A stretch of DNA of 64,000 nucleotides from Methylobacterium nonmethylotrophicum (GCF_004745635.1 NZ_SRLB01000034.1:1-64000), one strand, 5' to 3'; shown: positions 43,436 through 52,565, counted from the stretch's first letter. Made by a program: numbers and translations. The notes: a model not told the origin generated them from the letters alone.

Positions 43436-43996
43436 GTGCCCACCCCCTACCGCCAGGCCCTCGCCGAGCTGGAGCGCGTCTTCGAGCGCCTCGACGACGA
43501 CGCCGTCGACGCGGCCGTCGCGGCGATCGCCGGGGCGGGGCGGGTCGCGCTCTACGGCGTCGGGCGCGAGGGGCTGCAGGTGCGCGGCCTCGCCATGCGG
43601 CTGTTCCACCTCGGGCTTCAGGCGAGCGTCGTCGGCGACATGACGACCCCGCCGATCGGAGCGGGCGACCTGCTCGTCGTCTCGGCCGGGCCCGGCAGCT
43701 TCTCGACCGTGCTGGCGCTGATCGACACCGCCCGCGCCGCCGGGGCCGCCGTGCTGGTGGTGACGGCGCAAGGGCAGGGCGAGGCGGCGGGCCGCGCCGA
43801 CCGCGTCCTCGTCGTCCCGGCCCAGACCATGGCGGATGACCAGGCGGAGAACGGAGGCGGCGCCTCGATCCTGCCGATGGGATCGCTCTACGAGGGCGCC
43901 CTGTTCGTGCTGTTCGAGATCATGATCGTGAAGCTCCGCGCGCAGCTCGGCGTCAGCCCGGAGGCGATGCGCGCCAACCACACCAATCTCGAATGA
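43436..43996 (+). CDS. SIS-domain sugar-phosphate isomerase, 6-phospho-3-hexuloisomerase type
   Basis: The 186-residue SIS protein has LYGVGREGLQVRGLAMRLFHLG (sugar-phosphate loop), TPPIGAGDLLVVSAGPGS, and ends RANHTNLE, closely following the PHI (HxlB) pattern RHANLE. PHI converts hexulose-6-phosphate to fructose-6-phosphate. Here it sits inside a polyol operon with no hexulose-phosphate synthase beside it, so it probably isomerises another ketose-phosphate or repairs a related product. It starts at GTG with AGGAG 8 bases upstream; the stop overlaps the next permease start by 4 bases. Confidence 0.8.
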   Translation: MPTPYRQALAELERVFERLDDDAVDAAVAAIAGAGRVALYGVGREGLQVRGLAMRLFHLGLQASVVGDMTTPPIGAGDLLVVSAGPGSFSTVLALIDTARAAGAAVLVVTAQGQGEAAGRADRVLVVPAQTMADDQAENGGGASILPMGSLYEGALFVLFEIMIVKLRAQLGVSPEAMRANHTNLE

Positions 43997-45024
43997 CCCC
44001 ACACTCTGCCGAGACCGGGGCCGCAGCTGCGGCGCCCGCTGCTGCCGAGACCGGGACCGCAGCTGCGGCGCCCGCTGCTGCCGAGACCGGGGCCGCAGCC
44101 GCGGCGCCCGCCGCCCGCGACGCGGCCGCGCCGCAGCGCCTCAATCCCGGCTACGGCCGGCTGACGCCGCTGTGGTTCCTGCTGCCGGCGGTGGGCACGC
44201 TCCTGGTGATCGGGATCTACCCGACCCTGTTCGCGCTCGTGACCTCGTTCCGGCGCTACAACCTCGCCCGGCCGCGGGACGGCTTCCCGTTCGTCGGGTT
44301 CGAGAACTACCTGGGCGTGCTCGGCGACCGGACCTACTGGGATTCGCTCCTCCTCACCGCCAAGTTCTTCCTGACCGTAATGCCGGTCGAGCTGGTCCTC
44401 GGCATCGCCATCGCGCTGATGCTGCACCAGCCGGGCCTGCCTTTCCTGCGGGCCCTCGCCCGGGTCTCGCTGGTGGTGCCGCTCGCCACCACCTTCGCGG
44501 TGGTCGGGCTGATCGGGCGGCTGATCTTCAACCGCGACTTCGGGGTCGCCAACCAGCTGCTCGGCCTCGTCGGGCTCGGCGGCTTCGACTGGCTAGGCTC
44601 CTCGGCCGGGGCCTTCGCGGCGATCGCCATCATGGACATCTGGCAGTGGACACCGTTCTGCGCCCTGATCTTCCTCGCCGGCCTGTCGATGGTGCCGGTG
44701 GAGATCGAGGAAGCGGCGCGCCTCGAGACGCCCTCGCGGCTCGCGCTCCTGCGCCACGTCCAGCTGCCCTACCTGCTGCCCGGGCTCACCGCCGTGCTGA
44801 TCCTGCGCTCGGCCGACATCCTCAAGCTGTTCGACATGGTGTTCGTGATGACCCGGGGCGGGCCGGGCTCGGCCACCGACCTGATCTCGATCTACATCCA
44901 GCGGATCGGCTTCCGGGTCTTCGACATGGGCACCGCCTCGGCCCAGGCGATCCTGCTCCTGATCGTCACGATCGCCTTGAGCCGGCTCTACATCCGCCTC
45001 CTCTACCGGGAGATCGACTCGTGA
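43993..45024 (+). CDS. Sugar ABC transporter permease 1 (with Ala/Pro repeat N-terminus)
   Basis: The 343-residue MalF/UgpA-type permease has six membrane helices and the EAA-type coupling loop (EEAARLETPSRLALLRHVQLP at about 238-258). The first 47 residues are a low-complexity Ala/Pro stretch made of three 12-residue repeats (AETGAAAAAPAA type), encoded by three 36-base DNA repeats. The extension is cytoplasmic and probably recent. ATG overlaps the SIS stop; its own stop overlaps the next permease GTG by 4 bases. Confidence 0.9.
   Translation: MTPHSAETGAAAAAPAAAETGTAAAAPAAAETGAAAAAPAARDAAAPQRLNPGYGRLTPLWFLLPAVGTLLVIGIYPTLFALVTSFRRYNLARPRDGFPFVGFENYLGVLGDRTYWDSLLLTAKFFLTVMPVELVLGIAIALMLHQPGLPFLRALARVSLVVPLATTFAVVGLIGRLIFNRDFGVANQLLGLVGLGGFDWLGSSAGAFAAIAIMDIWQWTPFCALIFLAGLSMVPVEIEEAARLETPSRLALLRHVQLPYLLPGLTAVLILRSADILKLFDMVFVMTRGGPGSATDLISIYIQRIGFRVFDMGTASAQAILLLIVTIALSRLYIRLLYREIDS
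44008..44115 (+). repeat. Three tandem 36-base repeats inside a permease gene
   Basis: Copies at 44008-44043, 44044-44079 and 44080-44115 are nearly identical (GCCGAGACCGGGGCCGCAGC type units). They keep the frame and encode AETGAAAAAPAA, AETGTAAAAPAA and AETGAAAAAPAA. Such units can expand or contract by slippage without breaking the gene. Confidence 0.85.
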
Positions 45025-45839
45025 CCGGCCGATCCGCGCGCGTGCTCCACGCCCTCGGGCTCCTCGTCACCTTGGGCTTCACCCTGTTTCCGTTCTACTG
45101 GATGGTGTCGTCGAGCCTGAAGGAGCAGGCCGCGCTGCTGGCCTCGCCGCCGGTGTGGCTGTTCCGCCCGACGCTCGCCCACTACGCCGAGATCTTCGCC
45201 GACCAGAAGGTCTCGGGCGCCATCGTCAACTCCCTGATCGTGGTCTGCACCACCACCGTCCTGGCGGTCTGCCTCGGCACGCCGGCGGCCTACGCGCTTG
45301 CCCGGTTCGAGTTCCGCGGCAAGCGCGACCTGTGGTTCTGGTTCATCTCGAACCGGATGATCAGCCCGATCGTGCTCGCCCTGCCGGTCTACCTGCTGGC
45401 GCTTCAGGTCAACCTGCTCGACACCCACCTCGTCCTGATCCTGATCTATCTCACCTTCAACCTGCCGATCGTGATCTGGATCTGCACCGACCAGTTCCGG
45501 TCGATCCCGCGCGACCTCGAACAGGCGGCCCGCCTGGAGGGCGCCGACCAGTTCACGATCTTCCGGCGGATCTACCTGCCCCTCGGCGTGCCCGGCATCG
45601 CGGTCTCGGCGATCTTCAGCTTCATCTTCTCGTGGAACGAGCTGCTCTACGCCCTCGTGCTCACCCGCCGCCAGGTGCAGACCGCCCCCGTCGTCGCGAC
45701 GAGCTTCATGTCCGGCTACGAGCTGCCCTGGGGCAAGATCATGGCGACCGGCACCGTCATCGTGCTGCCGGTGACGCTGTTCGCCCTCGCGGTCTCGCGC
45801 CACATGGTCCGCGGCCTCACCATGGGGGCGACCAAGTGA
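45021..45839 (+). CDS. Sugar ABC transporter permease 2
   Basis: The 272-residue MalG/UgpE-type permease has six helices and the C-terminal EAA loop LEQAARLEGADQFTIFRRIYLPL (about 168-190). It pairs with permease 1 to form the channel. GTG start overlaps the previous stop; its stop overlaps the TIM-barrel gene start by 4 bases, so the cluster is tightly coupled. Confidence 0.93.
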   Translation: MTGRSARVLHALGLLVTLGFTLFPFYWMVSSSLKEQAALLASPPVWLFRPTLAHYAEIFADQKVSGAIVNSLIVVCTTTVLAVCLGTPAAYALARFEFRGKRDLWFWFISNRMISPIVLALPVYLLALQVNLLDTHLVLILIYLTFNLPIVIWICTDQFRSIPRDLEQAARLEGADQFTIFRRIYLPLGVPGIAVSAIFSFIFSWNELLYALVLTRRQVQTAPVVATSFMSGYELPWGKIMATGTVIVLPVTLFALAVSRHMVRGLTMGATK

Positions 45840-46783
45840 CCAACCCGGAAGCGACGACCCAGGAAGTGACGACCCGGGAAGCGACGAGCCCGCCCGTCGG
45901 CATCAACCTGTCGTTCTGCGTCAAGCGCTGGGTCACGCCGGCGCTCTGGGCGCCGCTGGTGCGGGACGCGCTCGGCCTCGACCTCGTCCAGCTCACCTTC
46001 GACCTCGTCGATCCGCTCTGGCCCGACGCGGTGCTCGACGCCGCGGCGGACGACATCCGGGAGATTGCGGCCCGCCACGGGATCACGGTCCACAGCGCCT
46101 TCGTGGGGCTGGCCCATTACAGCTTCAACCAGCTCCTCCACCCCGACCCGCGCCTGCGCGACGTCGCCGAGCACTGGCTCACCCGCGCCTACCGTTTCGC
46201 CGCCCGGGCCGGCATCGCTCGGGTCGGCGGTCCCCTCGGGGCGGTGGCGGCGCGCCCGGACGGGCACGAGGCGGAGGCGATCCCCGACTCCGACTACCGC
46301 GACCTGATCGCCCGGATGCACCGCCTCGCCGAGGCCGCATCCGGAGCGGGGCTCACCGAGCTCCTGGTCGAGCCGACCCCGTTGCGCCGGGAATGGCCCT
46401 GGACCGTCGCCCAGGCCGTCCGGATGGCCGAGGACCTCGCAGGGACCGCCCTGCCCTGGCGCTACTGCGTCGACTGGGGTCATGGCACCTACGAGCCGCT
46501 CTACGGGCCGGGCCGGGCCGCGATGGAACCGTGGTTCTGGGGCCTGGGAGACCGGATCGGCGCGGTCCACCTCCAGCAGACCGACTACCAGCTCGACCGC
46601 CACTGGGACCTGACGAAGCCGGGCCGGGTCGATCCGCGCGCCGCCCTCGAACTCCAGCGCAGCGCCGGCCTCGGCCACGCGCCGGTCTTCCTGGAGGTGT
46701 TCTACCCGTTCGAGCAGGACGACGCCTCGGTGCTCGACGCGGTGCGCCGCTCGGCGCTGATCTTGCGCGAGGCGGCCGCGTGA
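45836..46783 (+). CDS. TIM-barrel sugar-phosphate isomerase/epimerase
   Basis: The 315-residue protein is of the xylose-isomerase-like AP-endonuclease-2 fold: GINLSFCVKRWV at the N-terminus, HSAFVGLAHYSFN (about 88-100), a metal-binding EPTPLRREWP (about 180), YCVDWGHGTYE (about 213) and VFLEVFYPFEQD at the end, giving the usual metal-ligand Glu/Asp/His set. It probably interconverts ketose or ketose-phosphate epimers or isomers. GTG start overlaps the permease stop, and its stop overlaps the SorC gene, indicating joint translation. Exact substrate unknown. Confidence 0.85.
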   Translation: MTNPEATTQEVTTREATSPPVGINLSFCVKRWVTPALWAPLVRDALGLDLVQLTFDLVDPLWPDAVLDAAADDIREIAARHGITVHSAFVGLAHYSFNQLLHPDPRLRDVAEHWLTRAYRFAARAGIARVGGPLGAVAARPDGHEAEAIPDSDYRDLIARMHRLAEAASGAGLTELLVEPTPLRREWPWTVAQAVRMAEDLAGTALPWRYCVDWGHGTYEPLYGPGRAAMEPWFWGLGDRIGAVHLQQTDYQLDRHWDLTKPGRVDPRAALELQRSAGLGHAPVFLEVFYPFEQDDASVLDAVRRSALILREAAA

Positions 46784-47745
46784 GGGCGGGTGCCGAGGAG
46801 GCCGACCACGAGGGCGAGCACGTCCGGGCCCGGGTGGCCTGGTACTACTTCATCGCCGGCCTCAAGCAGCAGGAGATCGCCGACCGGCTCGGCATCACGC
46901 GCCTCAGGGTGAACCGGATCGTCGGCCAAGCCCGGACCGACGGCTCGGTGCATATCGAGCTGCGGATGCCGCTCGCCCATTGCGTCGCCCTGGAGGCGCG
47001 GCTCAGGGATCGCTTCGGCCTCGCCGAGGCCGTGGTGGTGCCGGCGGTGGGCGACCCGGCCGTCCAGCAGCGCGTCATCGGCGAGGCGGCGGGCGCCCTG
47101 CTCGACCCCCTGCTGGCGGAGGGCCGCGGCCTCGGCGTCGGCTGGGGCAGCACGCTCTCGGCGGCGGCCCGGCGGATCACCCCGCGGCGCCTCCCCGGCG
47201 CCTGGGTGGCAGCCCTGATGGGCGGGCTGACCCGCGGCTCGGGCACCAACACGTTCGAGGTCGCGACGGAGTTCGCCCGGGCGCTCGGGGCCGAGTGCTA
47301 CTACCTGCCGGCGCCGATCTACTGCCCGTCGAGCGAGAACCGGCTCGCGCTCCTGACCCATTACGGCCTCGCCGAGGCGATGCGGCGGGCGCGCCAGGCC
47401 GACGTCGCCCTGGTGGCGGCCGGCGACCTGTCCGACCTCTCGCTGCTGGCCCGCACCCAGACCGTCTCGGAGAACCGCGCGGCCCTCGCGGCGGCCGGCG
47501 CGGTCGGCGACCTGCTCGGCGTCTACCTCGACCGCGACGGCCGGCCGGTCGACCACCCCCTCAACGCCCGCGCGGTCGCCCTGCCGCCCGACGACCTGCG
47601 CGAGGTGCCGTGCTCGATCCTCGCCGCCGGCGGCCCGCACAAGGCCGGCATCGTGGCGGCGGTGCTGCGCGCGCGCTACGTCAACCGCCTCGTCACCGAC
47701 GAGGCGGTGGCGGGGATGATCCTGGACGAGGAGGCGCGCGCGTGA
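46780..47745 (+). CDS. SorC/DeoR-family sugar-responsive regulator
   Basis: The 321-residue regulator has an N-terminal winged helix-turn-helix (about 17-60: RVAWYYFIAGLKQQEIADRL then GITRLRVNRIVGQAR) and a C-terminal sugar-binding domain like SorC/CggR (about 70-315, GLGVGWGSTLSAAARR and GGPHKAGIVAAVLR motifs). Such proteins bind sugar phosphates and repress or activate carbohydrate operons. Its position inside the operon, by GTGA overlap, argues that it controls this locus, perhaps through the palindrome at 40616. Confidence 0.9.
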   Translation: MRAGAEEADHEGEHVRARVAWYYFIAGLKQQEIADRLGITRLRVNRIVGQARTDGSVHIELRMPLAHCVALEARLRDRFGLAEAVVVPAVGDPAVQQRVIGEAAGALLDPLLAEGRGLGVGWGSTLSAAARRITPRRLPGAWVAALMGGLTRGSGTNTFEVATEFARALGAECYYLPAPIYCPSSENRLALLTHYGLAEAMRRARQADVALVAAGDLSDLSLLARTQTVSENRAALAAAGAVGDLLGVYLDRDGRPVDHPLNARAVALPPDDLREVPCSILAAGGPHKAGIVAAVLRARYVNRLVTDEAVAGMILDEEARA

Positions 47746-47840
47746 GCGGGATCGTGACGAGCCGAGGCCGACGGAGGGGCGAGCCCGTCCAAGCGCGATC
47801 ACATTATCTCGGAACCTGGTCGATTTGGTTGACTTGCTTG

Positions 47841-47993
47841 TCCCATCCGCGACCTCATCCTGAGGTGTCAGTCGATTGGAGATCGACTGACCTCGAAGGA
47901 GGCCTCCAGAAGTCTCAGAGCGATCTGGAGGCCTCCTTCGAGGCCGCGCGATCTTCGATCGCCCGGCACCTCAGGATGAGGTCGAGGATGGGA
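47841..47993. repeat. Palindromic interspersed repeat, family CCTCATCCTGAGG, copy 1
   Basis: Outer arms at 47841-47867 and 47967-47993 match at 26 of 27 positions; inner arms CCTCGAAGGAGGCCTCCAG (47891-47909) and its exact complement at 47925-47943 form a second stem. The same core, CCTCATCCTGAGGTG, recurs at 52481 and 55121. The element lies between the SorC gene and the pentulose kinase gene. Confidence 0.8.
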
Positions 47994-48103
47994 TCGAACA
48001 CGCTCACGGTACAGGCCCTGAGCGTCACGCGTGACCGCGGGACTGCGCGCCGTCCAATGATCCGCCGCGCGCCCGATCACCGGCACACCGCGCAGGCAGC
48101 GCG

Positions 48104-49735
48104 ATGAGCACCCCCCTCGTCCTCGCCGTCGATGTCGGCACCCTGTCGGCCCGGGCCGGTTTGTTCACCCTGGACGGGCGCTGCCTCGCGGCGCGCCAGG
48201 CGCCGTTCCGGCTGCTGCGCCCGGCCGAGCACCACGCGGTCTACCGCATGGCGGAGATCTGGGCGGCGGTGGGCGCCTGCCTGCGCGAGGCCATGGCAGT
48301 AGAGCCCGGCGCGGCCGCGCGGGTCGCCGGGCTCGCCTTCGACGCCACCTCGTCGCTCGCGCTCACCGCCACGGGCGAGCCCCCGCTCGACGGCGAGGCC
48401 GACGTGGTCTGCTGGATGGACCACCGGGGCGAGGCGGAGGCGCTCGACATCGACCGCACCGGCCACCGCTTCCTCGATCATGTCGGCGGCGCCGTCTCGC
48501 CGGAGACGAACCTGCCGAAGCTGCTCTGGCTCAAGCGCCACCGCCCCGAAGCCTGGGCCCGGCTGACGGCCGCCCGCGACCTCTGCGACGAGCTCGCCTA
48601 CCGGGCGACCGGCATCGACCGCCACTCGGTCTGCGGCCTCGCCTGCAAGTGGCCCTACCTGCCGAACGACGACGAGCCCTGGTGCCGCGACCTCCTCGAC
48701 GCGCTCGGCCTCGAGGACCTGACCAGCCTCGGGCGCCTCGCGGCGGCGCCTGCCCATGTCGGCACGGTGCACGGCCCGCTCGGCGCGGACGCGGCGCGGG
48801 ATTTCGGCCTGCCGCCCGGCCTGCCGGTCGCGGTCGGGCTGATCGACGCCGAGGCCGGCGCCCTCGGGGTGCTCGGGCGCGACTGCCGTCCGCGCCTCAA
48901 CCGGGTGCTGCCGATGATCGCCGGCACCTCGACCTCGTTCATGCCCTTCGCTCCCGACGCGCGCTTCGTGCCGGGCGTCTGGGGCCCGTTCAAGGACGCG
49001 GTCTTCCCCGGCCTGTGGATGCACGAGGCCGGGCAGAGCCTGTCGGGCGCCGCCCTCGACGCCGTGCTGGCCCACCACCCGGCGAGCCCCGGGCCGCCGA
49101 CGCCGGAGCGCCACGCGGCGGCCGCCGCCGCGGTGCTGGCCTGCCTCGACGCCGAGGGGCCGGCCTTCGCGGCCCGCCGCCACGTCGTTCCGGACTGGCT
49201 CGGCAACCGGGCGCCGCTCGGCGACGGGCGGGTGCGGGCCCTCCTCACGGGAATCGGCGAGGAGACGAGCGAGCGGTCGTTCCTGGAGGCCTACTACGCC
49301 ACCGCCCGGGCGCTCGCCCTTCAGACCCGGCACATCCGCGAGCACCTGAACCGCCACGGCTACGCCATCGACACGGTGGCGCTGGCCGGCGGGCATCGGC
49401 ACAACCCGCTCCTGATGCGCCTCTACCGCGACGCGCTCGGCTGCACCCTGGTGGTCGGCGAGGCGGCCGAGCCGGTGCTGCTCGGCACCGCCATGGTGGC
49501 GGCCACCGCGGCGGGCCTCGTCCCCGACCTGTTCGGCGCCCTCGACGCAATGGCGCCGGAGCAGGCCGCGCTCACCCCCGACCCGGCCTGGGCGCGGGCG
49601 CACGAGCGCGCCTACCAGACCTACCTGACCCTGTTCGAGGTCCGCAACACGGTCGAGCGCGACGCGTGGGCGACGGAAGCCGCCCCCCTCGCCGACGACC
49701 TCGCGGAAGCGGGCCTCACCGCCGATCACGGATAG
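48104..49735 (+). CDS. FGGY-family pentulose kinase (D-ribulokinase-like)
   Basis: The 543-residue FGGY kinase phosphorylates a pentulose with ATP. N-terminal phosphate-binding loop AVDVGTLSARAGLF, GTSTSFMPFAPDA, GVWGPFKDAVFPG with EAGQSLSGAALD, and C-terminal ALAGGHRHNPL match the 5-carbon ketose kinase branch (TIGR01315-type, D-ribulokinase) rather than xylulokinase. It is separated from the SorC gene by 358 bases holding a repeat and is followed after 7 bases by the ABC ATPase. With the downstream xylulokinase it points to catabolism of two pentuloses, or of one pentitol through alternative ketoses. Confidence 0.88.
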   Translation: MSTPLVLAVDVGTLSARAGLFTLDGRCLAARQAPFRLLRPAEHHAVYRMAEIWAAVGACLREAMAVEPGAAARVAGLAFDATSSLALTATGEPPLDGEADVVCWMDHRGEAEALDIDRTGHRFLDHVGGAVSPETNLPKLLWLKRHRPEAWARLTAARDLCDELAYRATGIDRHSVCGLACKWPYLPNDDEPWCRDLLDALGLEDLTSLGRLAAAPAHVGTVHGPLGADAARDFGLPPGLPVAVGLIDAEAGALGVLGRDCRPRLNRVLPMIAGTSTSFMPFAPDARFVPGVWGPFKDAVFPGLWMHEAGQSLSGAALDAVLAHHPASPGPPTPERHAAAAAAVLACLDAEGPAFAARRHVVPDWLGNRAPLGDGRVRALLTGIGEETSERSFLEAYYATARALALQTRHIREHLNRHGYAIDTVALAGGHRHNPLLMRLYRDALGCTLVVGEAAEPVLLGTAMVAATAAGLVPDLFGALDAMAPEQAALTPDPAWARAHERAYQTYLTLFEVRNTVERDAWATEAAPLADDLAEAGLTADHG

Positions 49736-49742
49736 ACACGAG

Positions 49743-50825
49743 ATGGCCTTCCTGAGCCTCGACGGCATCGTCAAACGCTATGGCGACCACACGGTGGTCG
49801 ACGGCGTCGGCTTCCGCGCCGAGAAGGGCGAGTTCATCGTCTTCGTCGGCCCCTCCGGCTGCGGGAAGTCGACCCTGCTGCGGATGATCGCCGGCCTGGA
49901 GGAGATCAGCGCCGGCACGCTGTCGATCGACGGGCGCGAGGTCACCCATGTCGAGCCCGCCGCCCGCCAGGTCGCGATGGTGTTCCAGTCCTACGCGCTC
50001 TACCCCCACATGAGCGTGTACGAGAACATGGCCTTCGGCCTGCAGATGGCGAAGATGCCGGCCGACGAGATCCGCCGCCGGGTCGAGGAGGCGGCCGCCA
50101 TCCTGCAGGTCGGGCCGCTGCTCCAGCGCAAGCCGCGCCAGCTCTCCGGCGGCCAGCGCCAGCGCGTCGCGATCGGGCGGGCGATCGTGCGCCACCCGAA
50201 ACTCTTCCTGTTCGACGAGCCGCTCTCGAACCTCGACGCCGAGCTGCGCACCCAGATGCGCATCGAGATCGCCCGGCTGCACCAGAAGCTCGGCGTGACC
50301 ATGGTCTACGTTACCCACGACCAGATCGAGGCGATGACGCTGGCCGACCGGATCGTGGTGCTGCGGGCCGGCCGCGTCGAGCAGGTCGGCACGCCCTCGG
50401 AGCTCTATGACGCCCCGGTCAACACCTTCGTGGCCGGCTTCATCGGCTCGCCGCGGATGAACTTCCTCCCCGCCACCGTGACCGAGGCGGCGGACGGCCG
50501 CCTGACCCTGGCGCATCCGAGCTTCGTGGGCGGCCATCTCTCCGCCGCACCCCGCCGCGGCGGGGCGCGCGTCGGCGACCGGATCACGGTCGGCTTACGG
50601 CCCGAGCACCTCGCCCTCGACGGCGCCGCGCCCTCGCTCCGCCTGCGGGCGGAGATGACCGAGAATCTCGGCGGCTCGACCCAGATCTACGCCCGGCCGG
50701 CGGAGGGCGAGACCCTGTCGATCCTCACCCCCGGCCGCCCCCCGGTCAGGGCCGGCGACGACTTGCCTGTGCGGGTCGCGCCCGAGCAGATCTACCTGTT
50801 CGACGGGGCCGGGCTCGCGATCTGA
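49743..50825 (+). CDS. Sugar ABC transporter ATP-binding protein (UgpC/MalK type)
   Basis: The 360-residue ATPase has Walker A GPSGCGKST, signature LSGGQRQRVAIGRAI, Walker B LFLFDEPLSNLDA, switch His in YVTHDQIEAMT, and a C-terminal OB-fold (TOBE) regulatory domain with RMNFLPA and GLRPEHLAL. It energises the two polyol permeases encoded upstream, and is the only ATPase in the locus. The 3-prime end is 38 bases before the xylulokinase gene. Confidence 0.95.
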   Translation: MAFLSLDGIVKRYGDHTVVDGVGFRAEKGEFIVFVGPSGCGKSTLLRMIAGLEEISAGTLSIDGREVTHVEPAARQVAMVFQSYALYPHMSVYENMAFGLQMAKMPADEIRRRVEEAAAILQVGPLLQRKPRQLSGGQRQRVAIGRAIVRHPKLFLFDEPLSNLDAELRTQMRIEIARLHQKLGVTMVYVTHDQIEAMTLADRIVVLRAGRVEQVGTPSELYDAPVNTFVAGFIGSPRMNFLPATVTEAADGRLTLAHPSFVGGHLSAAPRRGGARVGDRITVGLRPEHLALDGAAPSLRLRAEMTENLGGSTQIYARPAEGETLSILTPGRPPVRAGDDLPVRVAPEQIYLFDGAGLAI

Positions 50826-50862
50826 GCGGGCGCCAGCCGGATTGACCAACCGCGAGCCTTGC

Positions 50863-52338
50863 ATGACCCAACCCGCCCGCTTCCTCGGCATCGACATCGG
50901 CACCTCCTCGGTGAAGGCGGTCCTCCTCGACGAGACCCAGACCTGCCTTGCCGAGGGCGGCGCGCCGGTGGCGATCGCGCGGCCGCGGCCGCTCTGGTCG
51001 GAGCAGGACCCGGAGGCGTGGTGGCAGGCGACGCTTGCGGCGGTGGCCGAGGCGCGCGCCCGGGCGCCGGGGGGCGAGCTGGGCCCCGTGCGGGGGATCG
51101 GCCTGTCGGGCCAGCAGCACAGCGCCACGCTGCTCTCGGCCTCGGGCCAGGTGCTGCGCCCGGCGATCCTGTGGAACGACGGCCGCTGCGGGGCGGAATG
51201 CGCCGAGCTCCTCGCCCGCGTGCCGGACTTCACGGTGCGCTCGGCCAACGTGCCGATGCCGGGCTTCACGGCCCCGAAACTCCTCTGGGTCGCCCGGCAC
51301 GAGCCCGAGACCTTTTCCCGGATCGCCAAGGTGCTGCTGCCGAAGGACTACGTCCGCTGGCGGCTCTCCGGCGCCTTCGTGTCGGAGATGTCGGATTCCG
51401 CCGGCACGCTCTGGCTCGACGTGGCAGCGCGGCGCTTCGACGACACGCTGCTCTCCGCCTGCGGCCTCAGCCGCGCGCAGATGCCCGACCTCGTCGAGGG
51501 CTCGGAGGTATCGGCCCATCTCTCGGCCGACCTCGCGGCGGCATGGGGCTTGGGAGCAGACAGGATTCCGATCGCTGGCGGGGGCGGCGACAATGCCTGC
51601 TCGGCGGTGGGGATCGGGGCGGTGCGGGACGGAGACGGCTTCCTGTCGCTCGGCACCTCGGGCGTGCTGTTCGCGACGACCGACCGGATGGTCTCGCGGC
51701 CTGAGCGCACCCTGCACGCCTTCTGCCACGCCCTGCCGGGGCGCTGGCACGGCATGGCGGTGGCGCTCTCGGCCGCCGCCTCCCTGTCGTGGCTCGCCGG
51801 CCTCGCCGGGGAGGGGGCTCAGGTCGGCGCCCTGATCGCCCGGGCCGAGGCCTTCGCGGCCGATCCGGGCCGGCGCGCCCACGCGCCGGTCTTCGTGCCC
51901 TACCTCACGGGCGAGCGCACGCCCCACAACGACCCGGACCTCACCGCCTCGTTCACCGGCCTTCGGGCCGAGCACGGCCTCGACGCGATGGTCTACGCCG
52001 TGCTGGAGGGCGTCGCCTTCGCGATGGCGGACTGCCTCGACGTGCTGCGCGAGGCCGGCGCGGCGCCGCGCCACTGCGTCGTCGTCGGCGGAGGCTCGCG
52101 CACGGCGTTCTGGAACCAGCTCATCGCCGATACGCTCGACCTGGAGCTCGCCTGCCCGCAGGGCGGGGAGCTCGGCGCCGCCTTCGGGGCGGCGCGGCTC
52201 GGCATGCTGTGCGCCGGCGGCACCGAGGCCGAGATCTGCACCCGCCCGCCGACCCGCGCCGTGGTCACGCCCGACCGGCATTTCGCCGCGGAGAGCGCGG
52301 TGCGGCGGCGGCGCTACCTGGCGGCGGGGCGGGTCTAG
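50863..52338 (+). CDS. xylB: Xylulokinase
   Basis: The 491-residue FGGY kinase phosphorylates D-xylulose to xylulose-5-phosphate for the pentose phosphate pathway. It shows GIDIGTSSVKAVLLDE, GLSGQQHSATLL, ILWNDGRCGAEC, SLGTSGVLF, and the C-terminal VVVGGGSRTAFWNQLIADTL used for ATP. The start at 50863 (MTQPARF) is preferred over the TTG at 50842. It closes the polyol operon; after its stop lies an interspersed hairpin repeat. Confidence 0.93.
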   Translation: MTQPARFLGIDIGTSSVKAVLLDETQTCLAEGGAPVAIARPRPLWSEQDPEAWWQATLAAVAEARARAPGGELGPVRGIGLSGQQHSATLLSASGQVLRPAILWNDGRCGAECAELLARVPDFTVRSANVPMPGFTAPKLLWVARHEPETFSRIAKVLLPKDYVRWRLSGAFVSEMSDSAGTLWLDVAARRFDDTLLSACGLSRAQMPDLVEGSEVSAHLSADLAAAWGLGADRIPIAGGGGDNACSAVGIGAVRDGDGFLSLGTSGVLFATTDRMVSRPERTLHAFCHALPGRWHGMAVALSAAASLSWLAGLAGEGAQVGALIARAEAFAADPGRRAHAPVFVPYLTGERTPHNDPDLTASFTGLRAEHGLDAMVYAVLEGVAFAMADCLDVLREAGAAPRHCVVVGGGSRTAFWNQLIADTLDLELACPQGGELGAAFGAARLGMLCAGGTEAEICTRPPTRAVVTPDRHFAAESAVRRRRYLAAGRV

Positions 52339-52374
52339 GCATCATTCCGCCGGCCGGGTCGACGGGTGCCGGAA

Positions 52375-52442
52375 CGGTCACCGGCTCGGCGCTGAAAACG
52401 ATGCAAAACAACGAAGCCAGCAGAGCTGCACGAGGCAGCTCC
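52375..52442 (-). repeat. Interspersed hairpin repeat, copy B
   Basis: The reverse complement of this stretch has a GAGCTGC-loop-GCAGCTC hairpin, then TTCGTTG-TTTTGCATCGTTTTC and CCGGTGACCG, matching copy A at 17490-17558 over nearly the whole length. It lies 37 bases after the xylulokinase stop. Confidence 0.65.
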
Positions 52443-52480
52443 ACAGTCCACGACACGGCATGAGGGCCGCAGACTTTCAT

Positions 52481-52565
52481 CTCTCCCACCCGCGAACCTC
52501 GTCCTTCGAGGCCCAGCGATCGACGATCGCCGGGCACCTCAGGATGAGGTTCGCGGGTGGGAGAG
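52481..52565. repeat. Palindromic interspersed repeat, family CCTCATCCTGAGG, copy 2
   Basis: Arms CTCTCCCACCCGCGAACCTC... at 52481-52505 and its complement at 52541-52565 match at 24 of 25 positions. The inner part keeps CACCTCAGGATGAGG of the family. This is the shortest of the three copies and stands in a 450-base gap (52339-52788) between xylulokinase and the epimerase gene. That gap also holds repeat copy B and otherwise no recognisable gene. Confidence 0.75.
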
